From NCBI RefSeq assembly GCF_900095285.1, contig NZ_LT607734.1:1488001-1552000 (forward strand): DNA of 64,000 bases, in the 5' to 3' direction. Position 1 is the stretch's first letter, and each line of letters opens with the position of its first letter. A model generated the notes under the pieces. It was given only the letters and a program-made list of their open reading frames with translations, was not told the origin of the DNA and did not search any database. Of this stretch, positions 44,847 to 54,122 are shown piece by piece. This stretch comes from Fusobacterium gastrosuis (GTDB taxonomy: Bacteria; Fusobacteriota; Fusobacteriia; Fusobacteriales; Fusobacteriaceae). The position numbers and the translations under genes were made by a program.

Positions 44847-46808
44847 CTAGCTTTTTTTCAATATTTCAATATAATTAATATTTTTTTTATGCTTATTCAA
44901 AAATAATTGTTCAAACTCAGTTTTTATATTATTCTCAGCTTTTTCAGAAGAATGTAAGTCATTAGTATTATACATTACTTCAAAATTATCTAAGCTATTT
45001 ACTAATTCTAAAACATCTTGATAGTAAATATCATGATCTGTCTTAAAAAATAGTTTTCCATTTTTTTTCATAATTTTTTCTAAAACTTTAAATAATTTTT
45101 CTTGAATTATTCTATTTTTCTCATTTCCTTCCCATGGATCAGGAAAGTTAATATACATTTCATCTATCTCATTTTCACCTAAAAACTCTTCAAGTTCTTC
45201 TCCTCTTTTTCTTAAAAGAGCGACATTTGTTAAATTATTTTTTCTGCATTTATCAGCAGCTAGACATAGTCTTTTAAATCTTAACTCCAATCCAATAAAA
45301 TTTTTATTTGGATTTCTTCGAGCCAACTCTTTCATAAAATTTCCACTACCAGTCCCAATTTCAACCGCAATTGGGTTTTCATTTTTAAAATATGTCTTCC
45401 AACTATTTATATTTTTTTTCATTTCTTCGGTATCATAAATAATATATTCTGGATAGTTTAGAAGCTGGTACATATATTTATTGTAGTTTGATTTTGCAGA
45501 ATGAAAAAAATGTTTCCAAAGATCCTGCTTTTTATCTTCAGTATTTGTTATATTTTCATTTTTCATAATTAAATTTTCCTTTTTTACTATTTTTAAACTG
45601 AGTAGTTTATTTTCTTCAAAAAATTGCTTTATTTCTTCTATCTTTATATTTGAATTGGCTTCAATATCTTTTATAGCATGTAAAAAATCTTCTGTTGTTT
45701 CAACTTGATAACCAATTTTCCTTTTTAAAGTTTCTCTAGCAATTTCTAAAACATTTTGAGTATATTTTCCAAAAATTGGCGTTTTTTCATAAAAAAGTGG
45801 CTCAAGAATACTGTGTCCTCCGATATTTACTAGAGTTCCTCCAACAAAAGCTATATTGGATACTGAATAAAGCTTTCTTAGTATACCCATTTCATCAACT
45901 AAAATTATATCATAAGTTTTATTCTTAGAATAATTATTTTTTAACTCACTATATTTTATATATTTAAATTTTTTTATTTTTAATAAATTTTCAATTTTTT
46001 CAATTCTCTCTAAATGTCTAGGTACCAAAATTAACAAATAATCTTTCATGTTTTCAAATACATTTAAAATTATTTCATCTTCTCCGGTTCTTGTACTTCC
46101 GGCTACAAAAATTTTTCTATCACCAGAATTTAAGAATTTTTTATATTCTTCTTTTTCATTAGTAGAATATCTTTCTAAATTCAAATCAAATTTTAAATTT
46201 CCAACATTTTCAACTTTTGTACTTTCTGCTCCCAAATATATTATTCTTTCTTTATCAATGAGTGATTGCATATAAAAATAATCAATTTGAGCTAAGCTAT
46301 TTTTGAACAAAAATTTAAGTTTTTTGTATCTTCCAAAACTTTTATCCGATATTCTTCCGTTTACCATAATTACTCTGGCATTTACTTTTTTAGCTTCAGT
46401 TATAATATTAGGCCATAATTCTGTTTCTATCAAGACAAGTTCCTTCAAAGCAATTAATTTCAAAATATCTTGAATTTTCTTTTTATCATCAAGTGGAAAA
46501 TATATAATTTTAATCTTGCTATATTTAGAATATTTCTTTTGAGCTGTTTCATATCCTGTGTCAGTAAAAGTTGAGATTAAAATATTTTTTCTGAATATAG
46601 AATAATATTTCATAACTAAATTTTCAGAAAGATTCACTTCTCCGACTGACGAACAATGTATCCAAATATATTCTTCTTTATTTTGAGAGTCTGAACTATT
46701 TAAAATAGAAAAATTTTGTTCCAATCTTTTTTTTACAAATTCTTTTTTTTGTTTATTTAAAAATGGTATAGATATATTTATAATAATATCTCTAAATAAA
46801 TTATACAT
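44847..46808 (-). CDS. Fusion: 3-deoxy-D-manno-octulosonic acid transferase (WaaA) + tRNA m7G46 methyltransferase (TrmB)
   Basis: 653 residues in one uninterrupted frame. Residues 1 to about 410 are WaaA/KdtA: membrane-proximal N-terminus, catalytic Glu57 in HCSSVGEVNLSE, ELWPNII, VGGTLVNIGGHSILEP. It transfers Kdo from CMP-Kdo to lipid A precursor. Residues about 437-653 are TrmB: SAM loop VEIGTGSGNF and NFPDPWEGNEKNR; it methylates G46 of tRNAs. The join is a low-complexity linker (MKNENITNTEDKKQD). An in-frame ATG at 45566, preceded by AAAGGA 10 nt upstream, could start a free TrmB. GTG at 46817 was rejected as part of the ribosome binding site. Confidence 0.9.
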   Translation of the reverse strand: MYNLFRDIIINISIPFLNKQKKEFVKKRLEQNFSILNSSDSQNKEEYIWIHCSSVGEVNLSENLVMKYYSIFRKNILISTFTDTGYETAQKKYSKYSKIKIIYFPLDDKKKIQDILKLIALKELVLIETELWPNIITEAKKVNARVIMVNGRISDKSFGRYKKLKFLFKNSLAQIDYFYMQSLIDKERIIYLGAESTKVENVGNLKFDLNLERYSTNEKEEYKKFLNSGDRKIFVAGSTRTGEDEIILNVFENMKDYLLILVPRHLERIEKIENLLKIKKFKYIKYSELKNNYSKNKTYDIILVDEMGILRKLYSVSNIAFVGGTLVNIGGHSILEPLFYEKTPIFGKYTQNVLEIARETLKRKIGYQVETTEDFLHAIKDIEANSNIKIEEIKQFFEENKLLSLKIVKKENLIMKNENITNTEDKKQDLWKHFFHSAKSNYNKYMYQLLNYPEYIIYDTEEMKKNINSWKTYFKNENPIAVEIGTGSGNFMKELARRNPNKNFIGLELRFKRLCLAADKCRKNNLTNVALLRKRGEELEEFLGENEIDEMYINFPDPWEGNEKNRIIQEKLFKVLEKIMKKNGKLFFKTDHDIYYQDVLELVNSLDNFEVMYNTNDLHSSEKAENNIKTEFEQLFLNKHKKNINYIEILKKS

Positions 46809-46829
46809 AATATGCACCTTTATTATTTT

Positions 46830-47486
46830 TTATAACTTCTCTTCAATTTTTTTTGATATAAAATCCAAGACCTCATCAATTTTTAGACCAGTACTATCAA
46901 GTTCAACAGCATCATCCGCTTTCATAAGTGGACTTTCTTTTCGTGTGCTGTCAATATAATCTCTTTCTCTTATTGATTTTAACACTTCGTCATAGGAAAT
47001 TTCAGTTCCTTTTTGAATAAGCTCTTTATATCTTCTTTTTGCTCTTTCTTCCGGGGAAGCAATCAGATAAATTTTTATTTGAGCATTTGGGAAAACAACA
47101 GTTCCTATATCTCTACCATCTAAAATAACATTTTTCCCCTGACTTATTTTTCTTTGCAAATTTACCAAATTTTCTCTTACTATCCTTATACTTGCAATTT
47201 TGGAAACATTTTCATTTACTCTTGTTTCTCGTATTTCTTTTGTAACTTCTTTGTTATTTAAGAAAAATTTATCTCCTTGCATATCAAGAGAAATATTATC
47301 TAAAACATTTTTTATAGCCATTTCACTTTCAAAATCAATGTTATTATCCAAACAATATAGAGTTATCATTCTATACATTGCACCCGTATCTATATAAGTA
47401 AAAGAATATCTATCAGCTATAATTTTAGCTATTGTACTTTTCCCACTTCCAGCTGGTCCATCTATTGCCACTATAATATTTTTCAT
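46830..47486 (-). CDS. cmk: Cytidylate kinase
   Basis: 218 residues. P-loop AIDGPAGSGKSTIAK (residues 7-21), TGAMYRMITLY, DGRDIGTVVFPNA and the lid RDYIDSTRKESPLMKADDAV are diagnostic for CMP/dCMP kinase, which makes CDP from CMP. This also recycles CMP released by Kdo transferase, the next gene downstream. It is part of the ymdB-prmA-cmk-waaA/trmB-purA operon; gap to waaA is about 21 nt. Confidence 0.96.
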   Translation of the reverse strand: MKNIIVAIDGPAGSGKSTIAKIIADRYSFTYIDTGAMYRMITLYCLDNNIDFESEMAIKNVLDNISLDMQGDKFFLNNKEVTKEIRETRVNENVSKIASIRIVRENLVNLQRKISQGKNVILDGRDIGTVVFPNAQIKIYLIASPEERAKRRYKELIQKGTEISYDEVLKSIRERDYIDSTRKESPLMKADDAVELDSTGLKIDEVLDFISKKIEEKL

Positions 47487-47498
47487 ATATGCCCCTTT

Positions 47499-48434
47499 CT
47501 ATGCTTTCTCTAAAACTATGGCTCTCCATTCTTTGTCCATCTTAGTTTCAACTACTTTTAAGCCAACTTCTTTAGCTTTTGTAATAACTAAATCTAATTT
47601 ATCTTCAATAATTCCAGAAAACATAATTTTAGAATTTTCTTTTAAAATATATTTAATCTCATCTAATAATTTTATCAATACATCAGATAAAATATTGCAT
47701 AGAACTATATCAAATTTCTCATTATTCAAAACTTCTAATAAATTTCCTTTTAAAATTTTAACTTCAGTCATATCAACTTTATTTAAAATTAAATTTTCAC
47801 TTGCAACTTCAATTGAAAACTCATCTATATCAGTGCCATATATTTCTTTTGCTCCCAGTAAACTTGCTGCTATCATAAGTATACCTGAACCAGTTCCTAT
47901 ATCTATAACTTTTTTATTTTTAAAATTTTCATTTTCCATTAGGCTTAACAATAATGAAGTCGTCGGATGTGACCCTGTCCCGAAAGCTCTTCCAGGATCA
48001 AGTTCTATCACGAATTCATCATCTTGTTTTTCATACTCTCTCCAAGTTGGTTTCACTACAAATTTATTACTTACTTTTTCAACAAATAAATATTTCTTCC
48101 AGCTATTCTGATAATCATCTTCATCATATTCATAAAAATCTAAATTATAAACAATATTTTCATCTTCATTGAATTTTTCAGCAAAAGTTTGCTTTAAAAC
48201 CTCCTTTCTTTTTTCAGAATAGATATTTAATGGGAAATAAGCCGAAACAGAATTTTCGGACAATAAAAACTGCTTTTCATCCTTATAAAAATTTAATGGA
48301 TCTTTATTTAAAATAGGTTCTTCAATTTTTAACCCTGTTACGCCAAAACCATAAAATATATCTGAAATTATTTTCTTATATTTCTCTATGTTGTCACTTT
48401 CATACACAAGCTTAGCTTCTAATACTTTCATCAT
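47499..48434 (-). CDS. prmA: Ribosomal protein L11 methyltransferase
   Basis: 311 residues. The N-terminal substrate domain is followed by the SAM-dependent methyltransferase core: ELDPGRAFGTGSHPTT, then VIDIGTGSGILMIAASLLGA and VLCNILSDVL (motif IV). PrmA trimethylates L11 of the 50S subunit. ATG-ATG at the start: the second ATG has the better spacing from GGAG, a two-codon uncertainty. The start lies one base past the ymdB stop (TAA-A-ATG). Confidence 0.93.
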   Translation of the reverse strand: MMKVLEAKLVYESDNIEKYKKIISDIFYGFGVTGLKIEEPILNKDPLNFYKDEKQFLLSENSVSAYFPLNIYSEKRKEVLKQTFAEKFNEDENIVYNLDFYEYDEDDYQNSWKKYLFVEKVSNKFVVKPTWREYEKQDDEFVIELDPGRAFGTGSHPTTSLLLSLMENENFKNKKVIDIGTGSGILMIAASLLGAKEIYGTDIDEFSIEVASENLILNKVDMTEVKILKGNLLEVLNNEKFDIVLCNILSDVLIKLLDEIKYILKENSKIMFSGIIEDKLDLVITKAKEVGLKVVETKMDKEWRAIVLEKA

Positions 48435-48435
48435 T

Positions 48436-49218
48436 TTACTCCTGCTTAGTTCTTTCCCAATTTACTCTTTTAATTACTTTAGCTTTTCCAGTATTTGTAT
48501 CTAAATCTATTTCTATACCATTTAAAAATTCATTTCCTTCGGCTATATCAAATTTTTGTGGTAAAGAAGTTAAAAACTTATTTATGACAGTTTCTGCTAT
48601 TGTCCCAATGACACCATTTTGAGAACCGGTCATTCCAACATCTGTTATATAAGCTGTTCCTTCTTTATATATTCTCTCATCTGCTGTTTGTACATGGGTA
48701 TGTGTTCCATATAATAAACTAATTTCTCCAGTCATATATTTACTTAAAGCAATTTTTTCTGAACTTGCCTCAGCATGAAAATCAACTATAATATTGGGAG
48801 TTATTTTTTTTATTTCAGAAACTAGATTCTTTAGTGCCACAAAAGGGCAATCAACAACATTCATAAATACTCTACCTTGTAAAGATATAACAGCTATTTT
48901 TACACCATTTTTTTCCTTGATGGTGTAACCCTTGCCACATACATTAACCGGATAATTAAAAGGCCTTAATAAGCTCTCTGAATTATTCATATACTCATAG
49001 ATTTCTTTTTTATCCCAACTATGGTTTCCACCAGTTATAACATCTACTCCCCACGATAAAAACTCTTCAGCTATCTTCTCAGTTATCCCAAAACCACCTG
49101 CTGAATTTTCTCCATTTACTATTATGAAGTCATAATTATCTTTATATTTTTCTAAATATTCCTTTAAGGTATTTCTACCAGGTTTTCCTACTATATCTCC
49201 TACAATTAAAATTTTCAT
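48436..49218 (-). CDS. ymdB: YmdB-family metallophosphoesterase
   Basis: 260 residues, TIGR00282 family. Metal-binding motifs: GDIVGKPG (residues 7-14), NGENSAGG, GGNHSWDKKE, DFHAEASSEK and GTHTHVQTADE. Bacillus YmdB hydrolyses 2',3'-cyclic nucleotides and affects biofilm and motility programmes. First gene of the leftward operon that continues with prmA. Substrate here inferred from the family. Confidence 0.9.
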   Translation of the reverse strand: MKILIVGDIVGKPGRNTLKEYLEKYKDNYDFIIVNGENSAGGFGITEKIAEEFLSWGVDVITGGNHSWDKKEIYEYMNNSESLLRPFNYPVNVCGKGYTIKEKNGVKIAVISLQGRVFMNVVDCPFVALKNLVSEIKKITPNIIVDFHAEASSEKIALSKYMTGEISLLYGTHTHVQTADERIYKEGTAYITDVGMTGSQNGVIGTIAETVINKFLTSLPQKFDIAEGNEFLNGIEIDLDTNTGKAKVIKRVNWERTKQE

Positions 49219-49383
49219 CTTTTCACCATTTCTATAAAAATTTACTCTATATTATAACACGAAATAAGCAATAAAAATTTATATTTTTTTCTATTATTTC
49301 AAATATACCATTATATTACTTTTTTTGATTTTATATTAATTAAGTAGCTATAGCTAGAGAAGATATTTATCTAATTTTAATAT

Positions 49384-49412
49384 TTGTCTTTTAATTTTTG
49401 CTATGTTATAAT
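49384..49412 (+). promoter_or_regulatory. Promoter of trpS
   Basis: -35 TTGTCT, 17-nt spacer, -10 TATAAT, 38 nt before the start codon. No T-box features are visible in the short leader. Confidence 0.65.
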
Positions 49413-49449
49413 TTATAAGTTAATTTTACTTATAAAAGGAGATATAAAT

Positions 49450-50430
49450 ATGAAAAGAAGTTTATCTGGTATACAACCAAGTGGAATTTTACATCTTGGA
49501 AATTATTTTGGAGCAATGAAGCAATTTGTTGATTTTCAAAATACATATGAAGGCTTTTATTTTATAGCTGATTATCACTCATTGACATCACTAACTAATC
49601 CTAAAGATTTAACTCAAAATACATATGATATTGTTTTAGATTATTTAGCAATTGGGCTTGACCCAAATAAATCAACTATATTTTTACAATCTAATGTTCC
49701 TGAACATACAGAAATGACATGGCTTCTTTCAAATATTACTCCTGTTGGACTTTTGGAGAGAGGGCATTCATATAAAGATAAAATAGCTAAAGGTTTTTTT
49801 CCTAATACAGGGCTTTTAACATATCCTATTCTTATGGCTGCAGATATACTTATATATGATACTGATTTCGTCCCTGTTGGAAAAGATCAAAAACAACATT
49901 TAGAAATGACAAGAGATATAGCAATGAAATTTAATCAACAATATGAGGTTGAGTTTTTTAAATTACCTGAACCTCTTATATTAGATGATTCTGCTATCGT
50001 TCCTGGAACTGATGGACAAAAAATGAGTAAGTCATATGGAAACACTATCAATATGTTTGCATCTAAAAAAACTTTAAAACAACAAGTTATGAGTATAGTA
50101 ACTGATTCTACTCCTTTAGAAGAACCGAAAAATCCAGACAATAATATCGCTAAAATTTATGCTCTTTTTAATAATATAGATAAACAAAATGAATTAAAAG
50201 AAAAATTCTTGGCTGGAAATTTTGGATATGGTCACGCTAAAAATGAATTATTAGAATCTATTTTGAATCATTTTGCAGAAGCAAGAGAAAAAAGAGAAAA
50301 GTTAAAAGAAAATATGGATTTAGTTCATGATATTTTAAATGAAGGCTCAAAAAAAGCAAGAGCCATTGCTATAGAAAAAGTTCAAAGAGCAAAAGAAATT
50401 GTAGGTTTAGCAGGGAATATATATAGATAA
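49450..50430 (+). CDS. trpS: Tryptophanyl-tRNA synthetase
   Basis: 326 residues. Class I signatures: SGIQPSGILHLGNYFGAMKQ with HLGN (HIGH-type) near residues 15-18, and KMSKSYGN as the KMSKS loop. GKDQKQHLEMTRDIA is the tryptophan-binding segment. The ATG at 49450 is used: GGAG lies 8 nt upstream, and an upstream in-frame extension to 49384 coincides with the promoter. Single gene, terminator shared with the next. Confidence 0.96.
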   Translation: MKRSLSGIQPSGILHLGNYFGAMKQFVDFQNTYEGFYFIADYHSLTSLTNPKDLTQNTYDIVLDYLAIGLDPNKSTIFLQSNVPEHTEMTWLLSNITPVGLLERGHSYKDKIAKGFFPNTGLLTYPILMAADILIYDTDFVPVGKDQKQHLEMTRDIAMKFNQQYEVEFFKLPEPLILDDSAIVPGTDGQKMSKSYGNTINMFASKKTLKQQVMSIVTDSTPLEEPKNPDNNIAKIYALFNNIDKQNELKEKFLAGNFGYGHAKNELLESILNHFAEAREKREKLKENMDLVHDILNEGSKKARAIAIEKVQRAKEIVGLAGNIYR

Positions 50431-50471
50431 AATTTTGAGCTGCTACAAATAAAAATATCAAATACACAAAA

Positions 50472-50500
50472 AAATGCGACAAATTTGTCGCATTTCTTTT
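50472..50500. terminator. Bidirectional terminator between trpS and the EamA gene
   Basis: Perfect palindrome with arms AAATGCGACAAA/TTTGTCGCATTT, with T or A runs on both sides. Confidence 0.85.
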
Positions 50501-51360
50501 TATTCATTTATTATTTTCTTTTTATTATGATTATATAGATAAATTGCAGTTGTCAATATAATTGCTGCTCCTATTAAACTAAATTTATCTGGAATTTCTC
50601 CAAAAACTAAATATCCTGAAATCATTCCAGTTAAAATAATTGTGTAATTATATATTGATACCTCTGATGCAGGTGTAAGTTTATATGCATAAGTAAGCCC
50701 AAATTGACCAAAGGTAGCAGATAATCCTATACCTACCAAGAATAAAAGTTCCATTGTATTTGGTTTTACAAAATTCATCATCATATATGGTAATGTTCCT
50801 AATACAGTTGTCAAAGAAAAATAAAAAATTATTATTTCCGATTCTACTTTTTTATTAAGGTATCTTATAATTGTATACGAAAAGCCTGCCGTTAATGCTC
50901 CAAATAAACCTACTAAACTTGGAATAAGGGTAAATGAGTTCCCAGGTTTCACTACAAACACAACAGCTATAAGCATAAAAATTATGCCTATGACTTGCTG
51001 TTTGTCAATTTTTTCTTTTAAAAAATAACAAGCACATATAGTTACAAAAACAGGTGATAATTTGTTTAACATATTGGCATCAGCTATGGTTAAGTACTCT
51101 ATTGCATAAAAATTTGCTGCCATTCCTAAAGAACCAAAAAAAGATCTTCCAAATACAAAAGGAATATATTTTTTTTCTACTTTAAGAGATATTTTATCTT
51201 TTGCTATAAAAATAAATGACATCATACAATTTATTAAATTTCTAAAAAAAAGCTTTTCATAAATTGGTATGTTAGGTATATATTTTATGATTAAACTCAT
51301 AACTGTAAAACCCATTACTGATACTAACATCCAGAGTATACCTTTTGTCTTATTATTCAT
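50500..51360 (-). CDS. EamA/DMT-family permease
   Basis: 286 residues with about ten hydrophobic segments in two repeated halves (FGRSFFGSLGMAANFYAIEYL in the first, GLSATFGQFGLTYAYKLTPA in the second), a typical drug/metabolite transporter of the EamA type. It probably exports or imports a small metabolite; the substrate cannot be read. GGAG site before the ATG. It lies 30 nt downstream of the glycosyltransferase-deacetylase gene and may be co-transcribed. Confidence 0.87.
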   Translation of the reverse strand: MNNKTKGILWMLVSVMGFTVMSLIIKYIPNIPIYEKLFFRNLINCMMSFIFIAKDKISLKVEKKYIPFVFGRSFFGSLGMAANFYAIEYLTIADANMLNKLSPVFVTICACYFLKEKIDKQQVIGIIFMLIAVVFVVKPGNSFTLIPSLVGLFGALTAGFSYTIIRYLNKKVESEIIIFYFSLTTVLGTLPYMMMNFVKPNTMELLFLVGIGLSATFGQFGLTYAYKLTPASEVSIYNYTIILTGMISGYLVFGEIPDKFSLIGAAIILTTAIYLYNHNKKKIINE

Positions 51361-51390
51361 TAGGCTTCTCCTTTAAAAAATTTTATTTAT

Positions 51391-53181
51391 CTATTTGTTT
51401 TTATTTTCTCTTTTTATTTTTATGAAATTATAATTTCCCTTTACTTTCCTTTTAAAACTTCTGATATTTGTATTAGGAAATATAGCAATTCTTCTAATTT
51501 GATAAAAATCATCAGATAAACAAACTGGTCCAGAGTCTGTTGCAACTGCAAATGTATAACCTGCATTTATTGCTACTCCTTTTGCATATTCATTTAAAAT
51601 TCCATAAGGATATGCAAAAGTTATAATTTCTTTTTCTATTTTTTCTTCTAAAATTTTCTTACATCCTAATACTTGAGTTTCTATTTCTTCTGGGCTTATT
51701 TCATTTATTTTTGGATGATTAAATGTATGAGCACCAAATTCTATTCCATAGTCTTGCATTTCTAATATCATTTTTTTACTCATAAGTGGGAATTTTTTTT
51801 CATTACTCATCTTTACATCCCATTCATTATAAGTTGATTCAGCCATTAAAAATATAGTAGCTTTAAAACCAAATTCTTTTAATATAGGAAAAGCTAAATC
51901 ATAATTATCAACATAACCATCGTCAAAAGTCAATATTATATATTTTTTATGCTTATTAAATCTATTTCTCCAAGAGATTCTATCTAAATCTTTAAAAGTA
52001 ATTACTTCATAATTATTATCTTTCAAATATTTTAAATGTTCCCTAAATTTTTTTTCATAAATATATGTTCCATGTACACCTTCATTTTCTTTTGAATTTA
52101 TGACCCTATGATACATTATCACTGGAATTTCCCATTTTCTTTTTTCAACCCAAAGGGAAAAATATTTTTTTTCTATATTATCAACTATATTTTTCAAATT
52201 TATTTCAGAAAATACTTTTTCTTTTAAAAAATTTTTTTCATTATTCTTTAAATTAAGGGCTTTTTCTAAATCTAATATAAATTTTTCTGTTTCAATTTTC
52301 GGATATTTTGAGGATGCTATATCTCCAAAATTTGAGGATAAACCTAATTTTAATTTATCTGAATCGATATAACCGATGTATTCACTTTCTCCTATTGCTA
52401 TTGTAGGAATTTTATTTAGTATACTTTCTATTGCTACTCTTCCTGCACCAATAACCACATCTGATTCTAATATTTTCTCTTGAATATTAGAAATATATCC
52501 TAAGAAATTTACTCCTTTTATTCTAAATGTTTCAAATCTTTCAGGAAGATTTTTTCCACCTATAATTCTGATTTCATACTTTTCTAATAAATTTTCTTTC
52601 AAAAATATTTTTAATAAATCATAGGCAACATCACCCTTTGGTCCAGATAATCTTCCAATTATAGAAATAATTTTTTTTTCATTATTTTTTATATTTCTTT
52701 CTTTTTCAATAAAATTTATTGGATTTCTAAGAACAGATATTTTATTTTCTTTATATCCTAAATCTTTTACTATATGCTCTTTAATGTTTTCACAAACAGC
52801 TATTGTATGTTCTCCAAAGCCTTTTATAATTTTTCTACTAAGATGTACAGGTTGTTTCCCATGAGTAGTTGTAATAAGAGGAATTTTTGCTAGTTTACAT
52901 GCTACCTGGCAACTCCAAGATGAAGCTCTTGAATGAGCATGTACAATCTGTATGTCATTTTCTTTTATAAATTTATATAAAAATTTAATATGTTTTATTC
53001 TATTCACAAAATTTCTTTTATTAAATTCAAGTTTCGTATATTCAGCTTTTGTTTTTGTAGAAAAAGTATCAGAAACAATAAAAACTCTATTTCCTCTATT
53101 TATTAATTCATCTGCAATAGTTGTTGCGTAAACTTCTGCACCTGTCACTTCTAACTGGGATAATGCCATTAATATATTCAT
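51391..53181 (-). CDS. Fusion: GT4-like glycosyltransferase + NodB polysaccharide deacetylase
   Basis: 596 residues. Residues 1 to about 340 form a GT-B glycosyltransferase (N-terminal SQLEVTGAEVYATTIADEL, HAHSRASSWSCQVACKL, IISIIGRLSGPKGD). Residues 350-590 are a NodB deacetylase: TFDDGY at 418-423 with the metal Asp pair, HTFNHP with His485 and His489, and FAYPYG. The two activities on one chain suggest that a sugar is transferred and N-deacetylated in the same pathway, perhaps for LPS or a surface glycan. No signal peptide, so cytoplasmic or inner-face. The acceptor is unknown. Confidence 0.87.
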   Translation of the reverse strand: MNILMALSQLEVTGAEVYATTIADELINRGNRVFIVSDTFSTKTKAEYTKLEFNKRNFVNRIKHIKFLYKFIKENDIQIVHAHSRASSWSCQVACKLAKIPLITTTHGKQPVHLSRKIIKGFGEHTIAVCENIKEHIVKDLGYKENKISVLRNPINFIEKERNIKNNEKKIISIIGRLSGPKGDVAYDLLKIFLKENLLEKYEIRIIGGKNLPERFETFRIKGVNFLGYISNIQEKILESDVVIGAGRVAIESILNKIPTIAIGESEYIGYIDSDKLKLGLSSNFGDIASSKYPKIETEKFILDLEKALNLKNNEKNFLKEKVFSEINLKNIVDNIEKKYFSLWVEKRKWEIPVIMYHRVINSKENEGVHGTYIYEKKFREHLKYLKDNNYEVITFKDLDRISWRNRFNKHKKYIILTFDDGYVDNYDLAFPILKEFGFKATIFLMAESTYNEWDVKMSNEKKFPLMSKKMILEMQDYGIEFGAHTFNHPKINEISPEEIETQVLGCKKILEEKIEKEIITFAYPYGILNEYAKGVAINAGYTFAVATDSGPVCLSDDFYQIRRIAIFPNTNIRSFKRKVKGNYNFIKIKRENKNK

Positions 53182-53207
53182 TTACCTTCTACTTCCCTTC
53201 TTTTAAT

Positions 53208-54100
53208 TTACAAAAATCTATAGTTATTTACATCTATCGCTTCATGCTCAATAGCTCTATCAATCTCAGCAACCATCTTATCTATATCATCAGGAAGATT
53301 TCCTTTTAAATTAAGATAGTTAGAAGCATGATTTGCTCTAAAAATTACTTCTTTTGTGAATTTTGTTTTATCCATATTTTCAAGTATCATTTTCATTTCT
53401 TTTAAAACTTCTACTCCTTCAAGATAGTCATACTTTCCTTTTTGCATAAGCTTATAAAGTTCTGTACCCTCATAAAGTCTTAAATTTAAAATACTTGCGT
53501 ACTTCGGAGAAATATCTTGAATTATTTTTGCTGTATTTATAGCATGGTTTTTATTATCTTGGAATTTACCCATAAGTCCAGCAATAAGTGTTATAGATAG
53601 ATCAATTCCTGTACTCATAATCTTTTTAGATAATTCAACTATTTTTTCTGCTTTTACACCTTTTTTATAAATTTAAGAGCATCATCATCTCCACTTTCTA
53701 CTCCTAAATAAACAAGTGTTAATCCTTTCTCATATAAAAGTTTTAACTCATCTACACTTTTTTGATGTATTGCTATCGCTGTTCCATAGACAGAAACTCT
53801 TTTACATTCTGGGAAAACTATTTTTATATAGTCTAATATTTCGGCTAAAATCTTAGTTGGAACTACAAGTGCATCTCCATCTGCCAAGAAAATTTTATCA
53901 ACAGGTCTATTTTTATAGATCGTTCTGAATGCATCTATCTCTTTTTTTATTTCTTCAACAGGTTTAATTACAAATTTTTTATCTTTGTACATACTACAAA
54001 AACTACATCTGTTGTGTGAGCAACCTAGTGTGATTTGAATTATTAAGCTGTATGCCTCACTAGGTGGTCTGTATAATGGAAAATCGTATAAATCGTACAT
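53208..54100 (-). pseudogene. Radical SAM protein, frame-broken at an A AAA AAG heptamer
   Basis: The first part (54100 to 53654) carries the cluster motif GCSHNRCSFC (a C-x4-C-x2-C variant) and stops at residue 148 after FIKKV. The second part (in another frame, open from about 53663, ATG at 53618, stop at 53208) continues the family seamlessly: shifting -1 at heptamer A AAA AAG (plus-strand 53660-53666) gives FIKKGVKAEKIVELSKKIMS, then STGIDLSITLIAGLMG. Either one A was lost from a 7-A run, or the product is made by -1 ribosomal frameshifting. The family is the Elp3/MiaB-related radical SAM type (COG1032); substrate unknown. Confidence 0.8.
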
Positions 54101-54122
54101 AGTCTAACTCCTTAGTAAATTT

